From a virus, in the IMG/VR virus record IMGVR_UViG_3300010401_000025, positions 1 to 40,380 of that record: DNA of 40,380 bases; one strand, given 5' to 3'. A program made the position numbers and the translations under genes. How positions within the stretch are numbered: the stretch's first letter is position 1; every line of letters starts with the position of its first letter. Shown here one piece after another: positions 22,311-29,398 of this stretch. The notes under the pieces were generated by a model. The model was not told the origin of the DNA. It worked only from the letters and a program-made list of their open reading frames with translations, and did no database searches.

Positions 22311-24266
22311 TTATCCTCTCGGGGGTTTAGGCGGCTGAACCGAGGCCGCTTTTTGTTCAATAAAGGGTTCGTTACTAAGATTTTCGGATATAGCCCCGGC
22401 CGTATGCCCTATAGACTGTCCTGCTTCCTGCTCCTGGGGGTTCGCCATACCCGGAACCGGCGGTAAAGAGGCAGTAGCTAATTGTCCTTTTAAAACTGTA
22501 TGTTGCATTATATGGTCAAGGACGGTCTTTAACAGAACTGGGTTCTTTCTAACCTCAGTAGAGGACAAAGGCACATGATGCTCAGAGATATGGAGATCGT
22601 GGTTATCAGAGATCAAAGCGTCAACTGGTTCACCGTCTATTAGGCGCTCATTTTCGTCACGAATTAGGTCCATTTCAGCAATCTGAGCCTCATACATAGG
22701 ATCTATACGCCCGCTAGTGATAGTCTCATAGTAATGATTTGGGCTAGTTACAAGGCCTCGCTGCAGCATAGAATCGGCCACCGCTACTCGACCGGCGAAC
22801 GTATTTATGAGAGGGTTACCCATATCTACAGTTACCTTGACTATTAGTTTAAGGTCTTCGCCCTTGAAGGATTGCATGTAACTACGCTGGCTCTTACCTG
22901 AGATTAAGGCCAGGCGAGGGGTGTTAGCATAATCTTGCAGGTTCTCGATGAGAGCTGTGTAAACGTCCTCGATGAGCTGGGCGTAAGATTGTTGGAGACC
23001 CTGGGCGAATTGCAGTGCTTGAGATTGGACTAGGGCGAGGGCGGTGCCGCTAGTATCTTTTAAGGATTTTTCGGGATTTCCCCGAGCCACCGAATTCACC
23101 CCTGATAGGGTCTCCATATCAGCCTTCAAAGCCGCACGATAACTAAACAGTTCAATAGGGGTCTGCAAAAGAGCTAAGGGTGTTGGAGGTAGCGCACCGG
23201 GATTCACCTCAATAACATTCATCCCTTCCCGGATATTGATTAGATTGAGGCCTGAACCTTTTGAGGTGACGATGTTTTGTGTGCCGAAAGCTGCAATATT
23301 GCTTAAAATCGTCGAATCTAGCTTAAAAAGCGCCTCTTGGAGGGGTAAAAGATCAAAAAACAGCGTTTTTCCAAACATTGTCCGATCATCTTCTCCGCTC
23401 GCAATGCGATAAACAGGTATGTCTCGATATGGTAGGTCACCGTCAAAATAGACTATATCTGGGGCAGAAAATTCAAAAATACGACCTTCCGGCAATGCAT
23501 CGGTCTTACGATGAATAAACGTATATATTGCAATGTCGTCACTATTCCGCTCTTCAAAACTATACCCACCCTCATCAAACCCTTGCTCGGCATTCTGTTG
23601 TCCATGATCACATGTTAAATTCTCTATGCGGTCTTTGAGCAACGGATACTTAGCAGCGCGGTTATGCTTATTCTCAAACTTCCGGATCATTATCCAATCT
23701 TGTTTCTTACGGCTGCCCACACCACACGGTCTAATAGCGTCGAATGTATTCCCTGCCCAGCATTCAACATCACCGTCGAATAAGGGGTTGCCGTCTTGAT
23801 CTAAGCCGAACCTCTCGCCGAGTGTGGGGTTCCAGAACACGCCTACGAATCCCTCTGCATACTTAATAGCATATTCTGTGGCTTGGTTTATGAAGCGCTC
23901 AATTCTTTTAGTCTTGCCATAATACTCTAAGAGGCTTGAGCCGATGCGGCAAGCGCGCTGGCTCTCGACATCTGTGTTGGTGGCTTTAGGTTCAGGGACA
24001 ATGCGTTGTGAAGTGGTGAGAGTGAGACGATGTTGGGCTAAGTTAGCGTAATCATTGACGCCAATATGGACATATTCGTTGTGTTCGCCGCTGTTTATGA
24101 GTCCCCCGCCGACGTTGATCGAGAAATTATCTGCGTTGAAGGAGCGCATTAAGAGAGAGAATCGGCCGCTGTTTTCAAGATAGCGATAATACTCGTCTTT
24201 TTTCTCTAATAGCGCGTCTCCCAGCTTATTTGTAGGCAGGAGTGCGAAATACTTTGGTAAATCCAT
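22311..24266 (-). CDS. portal protein
   Basis: The 651-aa size, the place directly after the large terminase and the sequence style (N-terminal helices, RACRIGSSLLEYYGKTKRIERF, then EGFVGVFWNPTLGERFGLDQDG, and a C-terminal helical crown/barrel region) fit a podovirus portal. It forms the dodecameric DNA channel at one vertex, to which the terminase, the adaptor and then the nozzle attach. Pro/Glu-rich tail residues are probably disordered. It joins the terminase gene by a TAATG overlap. It lies 14 kb away from the capsid genes and on the opposite strand, an uncommon arrangement. Confidence 0.85.
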   Translation of the reverse strand: MDLPKYFALLPTNKLGDALLEKKDEYYRYLENSGRFSLLMRSFNADNFSINVGGGLINSGEHNEYVHIGVNDYANLAQHRLTLTTSQRIVPEPKATNTDVESQRACRIGSSLLEYYGKTKRIERFINQATEYAIKYAEGFVGVFWNPTLGERFGLDQDGNPLFDGDVECWAGNTFDAIRPCGVGSRKKQDWIMIRKFENKHNRAAKYPLLKDRIENLTCDHGQQNAEQGFDEGGYSFEERNSDDIAIYTFIHRKTDALPEGRIFEFSAPDIVYFDGDLPYRDIPVYRIASGEDDRTMFGKTLFFDLLPLQEALFKLDSTILSNIAAFGTQNIVTSKGSGLNLINIREGMNVIEVNPGALPPTPLALLQTPIELFSYRAALKADMETLSGVNSVARGNPEKSLKDTSGTALALVQSQALQFAQGLQQSYAQLIEDVYTALIENLQDYANTPRLALISGKSQRSYMQSFKGEDLKLIVKVTVDMGNPLINTFAGRVAVADSMLQRGLVTSPNHYYETITSGRIDPMYEAQIAEMDLIRDENERLIDGEPVDALISDNHDLHISEHHVPLSSTEVRKNPVLLKTVLDHIMQHTVLKGQLATASLPPVPGMANPQEQEAGQSIGHTAGAISENLSNEPFIEQKAASVQPPKPPRG

Positions 24267-25705
24267 TATTGCCCTCTACGCTTTCCTGCTAATGCTCTAG
24301 ACAATGCTTCATAGCCAGCATTTGTCTTCTTTTTCGAGTGGTTAAAAGGCCCTTTTTCGAGTTCTTTCTCATATCGCCAATCTGTTAGAGTGTCGGATGT
24401 CTCATCTAGACCCCATACGAGGTACACCAAGGCCATCAGGTGATCGAAGTGACCGAGTTCTTGAGCTCTGGTAAGCTTTGTCCTCTCTTTGTTCCATATA
24501 GCGCCTTTTAAGCATCTCGCCAACAAAGCGCACCGCGGATGGATCACCAGTCGTCCGTCGTTTATGAGCCATCGCAGCTTATTAATCATGGTATGAAGTT
24601 CGCTCTTCTGAACCGGCAAAAAATGAAGATCGTGTAGAATACCGAGATCTTGTAAAAGCAGCGGGTTATTATTATCAGCAATCCGATAATAACACTCATG
24701 CGGATTCCACAGCTCGCGTTCTTTGCGTTTGATCTGAGAATGTAAGAGTGGGGTAGTCATTTCGGGACCAGTCATCGAAGTCTCATCTTCAATAAACAAA
24801 GTGCGTAGGGCGGGGTCGTAGAATCCATACACATTAGCTGTTAAGTCGACCTTGGTGCCAAGATCCATTGCATTATATCTGTGAAGATGGTGAAAGTATT
24901 CTGGCCGCGTAAACTCTCGCACGATCTCTTCTGAGTACTCTGGAATGACGGCAAGGTTCTGGTCTGTGACGAACTGGCACATATATTCTCGTAGCCAATC
25001 TGTTTCGGTGAGGCAGCCTTTGCGGGCCTTCTCAATCATTGCATCGGTCATGAGCGGATTCTGGTAGATGTTCAGTTCGATGTAAGATTTTGATTCCTTG
25101 GCCATGTTGCAGAAGCGCTGGAATGGATGCTCTGGTGTTGCGGGAGGTGTTGAGGCGAATATGATCTTAGAGTTCTTACGCTCGAGAGTCATAGGGCCAA
25201 TGACGGAGCTATAGAGATAGTCCAACTGATCGACGTAGGCGCACTCGTCAACTATAACGAGGTCCGCATAATTACCACGCAAGGCATTAGGATTCTTGTC
25301 AAGACCTACGAGTTGTATCTCGGCGCCGTTAGGAAAACCCACAAACTTTTTCTTTGAGCGGACGTAGCCGTTGAGCCAGCCGGGCCAGATGTCTTCGGGG
25401 CAATCGTCAAGGACTAATTGAAAAGCGACAAGGATGAATTCTTCGAGATCTTTGGCGGTAGCGCTGGCTATTTTTACGCGGGGTAGACTATTGGGACATT
25501 TAATGGCCCACTCAAGGGCTTTAACAACACTCCAAAAGGATTTTCCAAAGCGACGAGCGCAGTTCGCAACGAAAAAATTACCTTTTATAGCGGAGTAGTT
25601 TGACTCAATAACCTGTTGGCCTTCATGGAGCTTCCAGGACAGGTTACCCATGGCCCAGAGTTTTTCTCGGGCGAGGATTGTGCGGCTACTTGGACCCTTT
25701 GGCAT
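24266..25705 (-). CDS. terL: terminase large subunit
   Basis: The 479-aa protein has a Walker A-like CARRFGKS at residues 49-56 and a Walker B LVIVDEC near 149-155. A coupling motif IIFASTPP follows, then a C-terminal RNase H-like nuclease domain with MDLGTKVDLT and, near the end, HFDHLMAL. It would cut concatemeric phage DNA and pump it into the procapsid through the portal. It follows a putative small subunit whose 3' end overlaps its start by 20 bases. Confidence 0.92.
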   Translation of the reverse strand: MPKGPSSRTILAREKLWAMGNLSWKLHEGQQVIESNYSAIKGNFFVANCARRFGKSFWSVVKALEWAIKCPNSLPRVKIASATAKDLEEFILVAFQLVLDDCPEDIWPGWLNGYVRSKKKFVGFPNGAEIQLVGLDKNPNALRGNYADLVIVDECAYVDQLDYLYSSVIGPMTLERKNSKIIFASTPPATPEHPFQRFCNMAKESKSYIELNIYQNPLMTDAMIEKARKGCLTETDWLREYMCQFVTDQNLAVIPEYSEEIVREFTRPEYFHHLHRYNAMDLGTKVDLTANVYGFYDPALRTLFIEDETSMTGPEMTTPLLHSQIKRKERELWNPHECYYRIADNNNPLLLQDLGILHDLHFLPVQKSELHTMINKLRWLINDGRLVIHPRCALLARCLKGAIWNKERTKLTRAQELGHFDHLMALVYLVWGLDETSDTLTDWRYEKELEKGPFNHSKKKTNAGYEALSRALAGKRRGQ

Positions 25706-25928
25706 ATTTCACCAACTGTTCCTCACTAGTCTGACCGAGAGGCCCGCCTCCTTTGATCGACTTATGCCAACGATTCTGATTCAGCTTCCATATCTCAGTT
25801 AGAGTTTTGAGCACCTCAATCTCACTCACATCGAGGATACCGGCCTTAGACTTTTTGCCTAGCGCAGTGACTTGCTCTTCAACAATATCATTTATGTCCT
25901 CAGTTATGGTGCGACGGACGTTTGACAT
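25686..25928 (-). CDS. putative small terminase-like protein, 80 aa
   Basis: This small helical protein directly precedes the large terminase gene. It has a helix-rich DVSEIEVLKTLTEIWKLNQNRW stretch and a basic linker (WHKSIKGGGPLGQ). Position and size suggest a DNA-recognition small subunit, but no helix-turn-helix can be named with certainty and 80 aa is short for the class. It overlaps the large subunit and is preceded by a TAATG junction. Confidence 0.5.
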   Translation of the reverse strand: MSNVRRTITEDINDIVEEQVTALGKKSKAGILDVSEIEVLKTLTEIWKLNQNRWHKSIKGGGPLGQTSEEQLVKYAKGSK

Positions 25929-26221
25929 TACTTCATGCCCTTTAGGTTCATGATCATTTCGATGCGATTAATTCTGTCGTTTATAACCGACACATTGGCC
26001 GGACTTTCGATCATTTGTTTCTCAGATGTTTTATGTTGTCTATACCGCTTGTAGGTATAGTTACCCATTACAGGCAACAAGAGGGCCGCATCAGACATGC
26101 TAAATGTTTTAAGCATAGCTATCTTTACGAGCATGACAATTACAGCGAGATTCGACAGAGACAAAACACCGTCTTCGTCGAGTAGCCTAAACCAGTCAAG
26201 GACTTTAAATAGACGGTTCAT
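25928..26221 (-). CDS. membrane protein, possible holin, 97 aa
   Basis: Two adjacent hydrophobic stretches are visible: residues 22-42 (LSNLAVIVMLVKIAMLKTF) and a shorter one near 45-52. A basic segment (YTYKRYRQHKTSEK) and an amphipathic tail follow. A pattern like this, next to the terminase genes, occurs in several podoviruses and is often called a holin. It may equally be a virion membrane protein. It sits between two small genes with TAATG junctions. Confidence 0.55.
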   Translation of the reverse strand: MNRLFKVLDWFRLLDEDGVLSLSNLAVIVMLVKIAMLKTFSMSDAALLLPVMGNYTYKRYRQHKTSEKQMIESPANVSVINDRINRIEMIMNLKGMK

Positions 26222-26457
26222 TATGCGGCTTCTTTTGGTTCTTCGTCAGGCGGGAGTTGAGAGATTCGGTTCTTAAGATCTGCGACGACTGGGTTGAGAG
26301 CGTTATTTACTCGAGTTAAGAAATCCTGGGCGCCAGCGACGAGGGGGGCGACATGAGCGGGGAAAAATCCACGCTTAATCACCTTCATGAGAAGCTTATT
26401 GTTCTCTATGGTTTGTTCGTTGGCGGCGAGTTGTTCTGTGAGTTGTTTTCGGTCCAT
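26221..26457 (-). CDS. small hypothetical protein at the head of late operon 2, 78 aa
   Basis: AAGGAGATAACGA precedes the ATG, a strong ribosome site. The protein is a helical coil with NEQTIENNKLLMKVIKRGFFP and ends in an acidic Pro/Glu tail (PPDEEPKEAA). It is the first gene of the leftward late unit and lies opposite a + strand zinc-ribbon gene, from which it is separated by 49 bases. No family recognised. Confidence 0.6.
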   Translation of the reverse strand: MDRKQLTEQLAANEQTIENNKLLMKVIKRGFFPAHVAPLVAGAQDFLTRVNNALNPVVADLKNRISQLPPDEEPKEAA

Positions 26458-26506
26458 TCGTTATCTCCTTGACAAGTTAGCTAATATGTGATAAGGCATA
26501 TCATAG
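26458..26506. promoter_or_regulatory. divergent promoter region between early/late boundary genes
   Basis: This 49-base gap separates two divergent genes. On the + strand it contains TTGACA at 26469-26474 and the 13-mer CTTGACAAGTTAG (26468-26480), also present once on the minus strand at 38358-38370. No good -10 lies at the usual spacing, so promoter identity is unproven. Its left half holds the ribosome site of the leftward gene. Control of late operon 2 must lie here or within the zinc-ribbon gene. Confidence 0.35.
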
Positions 26507-26893
26507 ATGAAAAAGAAAGTCAAGAAAAAACGTTACGACTTTAAGCACACCCGCTGGGCCAATGATTCCGACTATTTAGAGCGGCTTCCCGAAGCTGAGA
26601 GGGCTTGGATGGAAAAATTCCTCGATGAATATTATAATGGCAAGATAAAAAAAGGCGACCCTAAAGCATTTAATAAAGGCGTCATTCAGTGTCCAAAATG
26701 CAAAGGAAAGAGATTTGAGATGATTAGGGGCGTGAAAGTCGACTGCCAAACGTGCCGAGTAGCTGATAAATCATTAGGGTTTATAGACCGGCGTAAAGAG
26801 ATCTATCGGCGTAAGAATGTGAGTGAGCTTGATGTGTTGTCTTTTAAAGGTGCGATCGGGCAGGTCGTCAAGCTGAATGAAGACGAGAATTAA
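26507..26893 (+). CDS. lone + strand zinc-ribbon protein, 128 aa
   Basis: The protein is basic at its start (MKKKVKKKRYDFKHTRW). It carries one CPKCKGKRFE and CQTC pair near residues 65-85, then a charged tail (RRKEIYRRKNVSEL). This is a small zinc-finger-like nucleic-acid-binding protein. It is the only + strand gene between 17.75 and 40.4 kb, with its 3' end overlapping the last early gene by 26 bases. Its place at the border of the early unit and late operon 2 makes a late-transcription regulator an attractive inference. Confidence 0.75.
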   Translation: MKKKVKKKRYDFKHTRWANDSDYLERLPEAERAWMEKFLDEYYNGKIKKGDPKAFNKGVIQCPKCKGKRFEMIRGVKVDCQTCRVADKSLGFIDRRKEIYRRKNVSELDVLSFKGAIGQVVKLNEDEN

Positions 26894-27611
26894 ACTGTCT
26901 AATTGATCCGCAATCATTACAACGAACCCTATCAACTATTTTAGTTAAATAAACTCTTTGTCCATGGCCCGCTACATTTTTAGAACCACATGTTGCACAT
27001 GTATCTTTTCCACAAAGTAATCGCCTATCAAATTTAGGTTTGCAGTAGGGTCGAACTTTATCCCAAACCGCCTGTGTCTTTATCACATCACGTTTGCAGT
27101 AATGCTTCATTTTTATAAGTGCGGATTTACTCTTACTCTCAACCACGTCAACCCAGTCTGCTTCTTCCATTCGAGATTTACCTTCGCCGGTCAGTAGTTT
27201 TGCCATATAATCTAAAGAACTGCTAGTAACATAAAAATTTCTTTTCACCTGCTTCATAAGATCCTCTGAGAGGGGCCAGGCTATTGGAGTCTGACCGTGA
27301 ATAAGACGCTGAGTATTGATTTGCTTAATATCAAAAGCATCACTATTTTGTCCCAATACTAAATCTGCTTGCTCAATTATTTTCCCAAACTTTTTTATCA
27401 TCGGACCGCTGTTTTGTTCATGTAAGCCCCAGTCTAAACAATAAACCCGCTTTTGATGGGCCCATTTATATGCCACACAAATTATGTCAAATTTCTCTCC
27501 CTTACAAATCTGCCCATGCCTGACAATTTGCTTTCCGGTACGCCAAATTCGAGCCTTAACATATTTTGTTTCTACATCAAAAATTAGAACTTTAGGTTCT
27601 CTCGTTTTCAT
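26868..27611 (-). CDS. DnaQ-like 3'-5' exonuclease with C-terminal zinc ribbon
   Basis: The 247-aa protein has the exonuclease order. Motif I is IFDVETK (Asp 11, Glu 13), motif II VLGQNSDAFDIKQI near 86-99, and motif III YCKRDVIKT near 172, matching predicted RNase H-like exonucleases (RNase_H_2 / DEDD group). The C-terminus adds CATCGSKN and VRCNDCGS, a zinc ribbon likely to bind DNA. It could proofread, trim recombination ends or degrade host DNA. It has GGAG 8 bases before the ATG, overlaps the helicase-like gene by 20 bases, and ends the early unit. Confidence 0.8.
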   Translation of the reverse strand: MKTREPKVLIFDVETKYVKARIWRTGKQIVRHGQICKGEKFDIICVAYKWAHQKRVYCLDWGLHEQNSGPMIKKFGKIIEQADLVLGQNSDAFDIKQINTQRLIHGQTPIAWPLSEDLMKQVKRNFYVTSSSLDYMAKLLTGEGKSRMEEADWVDVVESKSKSALIKMKHYCKRDVIKTQAVWDKVRPYCKPKFDRRLLCGKDTCATCGSKNVAGHGQRVYLTKIVDRVRCNDCGSIRQFNSRLHSA

Positions 27612-28806
27612 TTTCGTCTCTCCGTTTGTATATGATAGTTCCGTCTTTCTTTTTTTCTACTCGAATTAGGCCCGCTCGGTATAGACCATCCACTGCCCCA
27701 GAGTACTCGTGATCTGCGGGCACCGCCTGTCCGTCCGCAATGAACCTCTGAAGGATAGTCTGCTCGGTTACGCCCATCGGGGTGATCTTATCGAGGATCT
27801 TTGCGAGTAGGTGAGGGTCGCCTTTGATCGCAGTCATGCCGAATGCTTTAGTCATGTTGGGCTCGATGTCGCGCAGCATGAGGTCGGCCTGTGTGATGTG
27901 CGCCAGCGTAATCTCTTGAGAGGTTCCTTCGCAGACTGAGAGAAGCATGGAGATTTTTTTGAGGTGCGTCATGCGGCGGGCCATATATTGAGAGAAGAGG
28001 GTTTCACTTTGATTCTGTGCAAACCATTCAGCATTCAGACTCATTAAGTCTGATAGGCGGTTAGAGGCCTCTTTTGTTAGGGTGAAGGGGCCGCGAAGGG
28101 CGCGTAATACTTGACACCTAACTTGGAGTTCCTTTAAGACCGTCGAGGTCTTGATGTCTACTAATTGTCTACAGCCACGAGGTCTAATTGTCTCGTGTAC
28201 GAACAAGAATCGTGAGACGATGCCATTAGAGGCGTGGATCATCATCTTGGTGTCCATGATTGCTTTTTGGGTGGCGCAGCCGAGTATGGTAAGCGCCGGG
28301 CTGACTATCTCGAACTGCGAAGCCTCTTTCACGATCTCTTTGGTTAGGGCTACGCCAGGTGGTTTAGGGTCAAAGAAACTAAGGAGATCACGTATCAGTT
28401 CCCCGCCGCCGATGTCTGCGTAGAATTGTTGCCACTCGGGAGCATAGATGAACATAGGAGAGGACTTGAAATCGTTTGCGATGTTCTTTTTGTTATGGCG
28501 CACAAAAGCTCGTATTAGGCCTGCAGGACTTGCTATATTTGGGCCCATGAAGGGGACCTCGGTGCCGGTCATGAGAGGTCTGAGCAAGTCTTCGACGACG
28601 CGATCACACGTCGTGGTTTTGAAGGTGGCGGGGGCCCCTACAAGGAGGGTGTAGAGTGTGGGGTATAAATAACCCCCGCCGTGGTCCATCAAATAACATC
28701 TATTCTCTAAAAGCGAGCTGATTGAGGTCAAAAAGCTCCACCGAACGAAACGCTCGGAGAAGCCGAAGGGCTGGATCAGCTCGACCCATTGATCGAGCAT
28801 GTTCAT
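27592..28806 (-). CDS. DUF3987-like P-loop ATPase (helicase/primase-type replication protein)
   Basis: The 404-aa protein has a Walker A-type LLVGAPATFKTTT near residues 55-67 and a long middle domain including FIYAPEWQQFYADIGGGELIR and TILGCATQKAIM (a sensor-like strand). A helical C-terminal region follows, with a winged-helix-like tail (GVTEQTILQRFIADGQ...). This is the pattern of DUF3987-type ATPases, common in phage replication modules and thought to load or drive replication. Exact activity is unknown. It begins with an ATGA overlap on the preceding gene. Confidence 0.7.
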   Translation of the reverse strand: MNMLDQWVELIQPFGFSERFVRWSFLTSISSLLENRCYLMDHGGGYLYPTLYTLLVGAPATFKTTTCDRVVEDLLRPLMTGTEVPFMGPNIASPAGLIRAFVRHNKKNIANDFKSSPMFIYAPEWQQFYADIGGGELIRDLLSFFDPKPPGVALTKEIVKEASQFEIVSPALTILGCATQKAIMDTKMMIHASNGIVSRFLFVHETIRPRGCRQLVDIKTSTVLKELQVRCQVLRALRGPFTLTKEASNRLSDLMSLNAEWFAQNQSETLFSQYMARRMTHLKKISMLLSVCEGTSQEITLAHITQADLMLRDIEPNMTKAFGMTAIKGDPHLLAKILDKITPMGVTEQTILQRFIADGQAVPADHEYSGAVDGLYRAGLIRVEKKKDGTIIYKRRDENENERT

Positions 28807-29093
28807 GACACATCCGAATTCAGGATCTTGCAGATTTCGAGGAGTTCATCGGGGTGGAGAGTTAGCGTAGATTGCCCGAGTTTGCCTTCTTTGAAGGTCA
28901 TCATGCGCTCTTCGAGGATTAGTTCCCCGTTGTTAGAGATCTTGACTAGCACATCATTCTGATGATTTTGATTGAAATCGAATAGTTTTGACATTATCTC
29001 ACTTTTCAGATCAGCGATGGCGAGGAAGGTTTGTTTGCGAGAGGCGTCGGCTACCAGCGCGAGTTCCTGAATCTTTTCTAGCTTTCGTCGCAT
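28803..29093 (-). CDS. small hypothetical protein, 96 aa
   Basis: A coiled N-terminal helix (MRRKLEKIQELALVADASRKQ) leads into a beta-rich domain (DVLVKISNNGELILEERMMTF) ending in LHPDELLEICKILNSD. The following gene ends in a similar SIDEIKAIYKTLCDE, and both share the helix-then-strand layout, so the two may be diverged tandem paralogues. It overlaps the preceding gene by 16 bases and the ATPase gene by four (ATGA). Function unknown. Confidence 0.65.
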   Translation of the reverse strand: MRRKLEKIQELALVADASRKQTFLAIADLKSEIMSKLFDFNQNHQNDVLVKISNNGELILEERMMTFKEGKLGQSTLTLHPDELLEICKILNSDVS

Positions 29094-29356
29094 AGAGTCT
29101 TGTAGATCGCCTTGATCTCATCGATTGAGAGTTCGAAATGGTCATAATTTCTATGAAAGCGAAATTTACGATCCGCAGAGTAGACCTTATCAAAACGAAC
29201 GCTAACTTTTGGCTCGTTAAGTTCAATAACTGCATTGAGGGCAGAAATAGTTTCTTCGCTTTTTCGTTTTAGAGCGATTCGAGTGTCGTGTTCAGAGTTT
29301 CTGAGTTCTTCGTGGCGTTTCTCGAGGACGGCGTGGGCTTCTAATAAATCTTTCAA
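29078..29356 (-). CDS. small hypothetical protein, TTG start, 92 aa
   Basis: The start is a TTG at 29354-29356, strongly supported by GGAGG six to seven bases upstream and by the lack of an alternative. The N-terminus is a coiled coil (LLEAHAVLEKRHEELRNSEHD) and the C-terminal half is beta-rich (VSVRFDKVYSADRKFRFHRNYDHFEL). It lies just after the DNA polymerase gene, so a replication-accessory role is plausible. No family is recognised. Confidence 0.65.
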   Translation of the reverse strand: MKDLLEAHAVLEKRHEELRNSEHDTRIALKRKSEETISALNAVIELNEPKVSVRFDKVYSADRKFRFHRNYDHFELSIDEIKAIYKTLCDES

Positions 29357-29398
29357 AGGGACCTCCTAATCAATACTTACCATAGATAGAGCCTAAAG

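Noticed and set aside
28151-28423. A + strand frame over the DUF3987-like gene
   Set aside because: It is antisense to a conserved ATPase and shows no independent start or motif.
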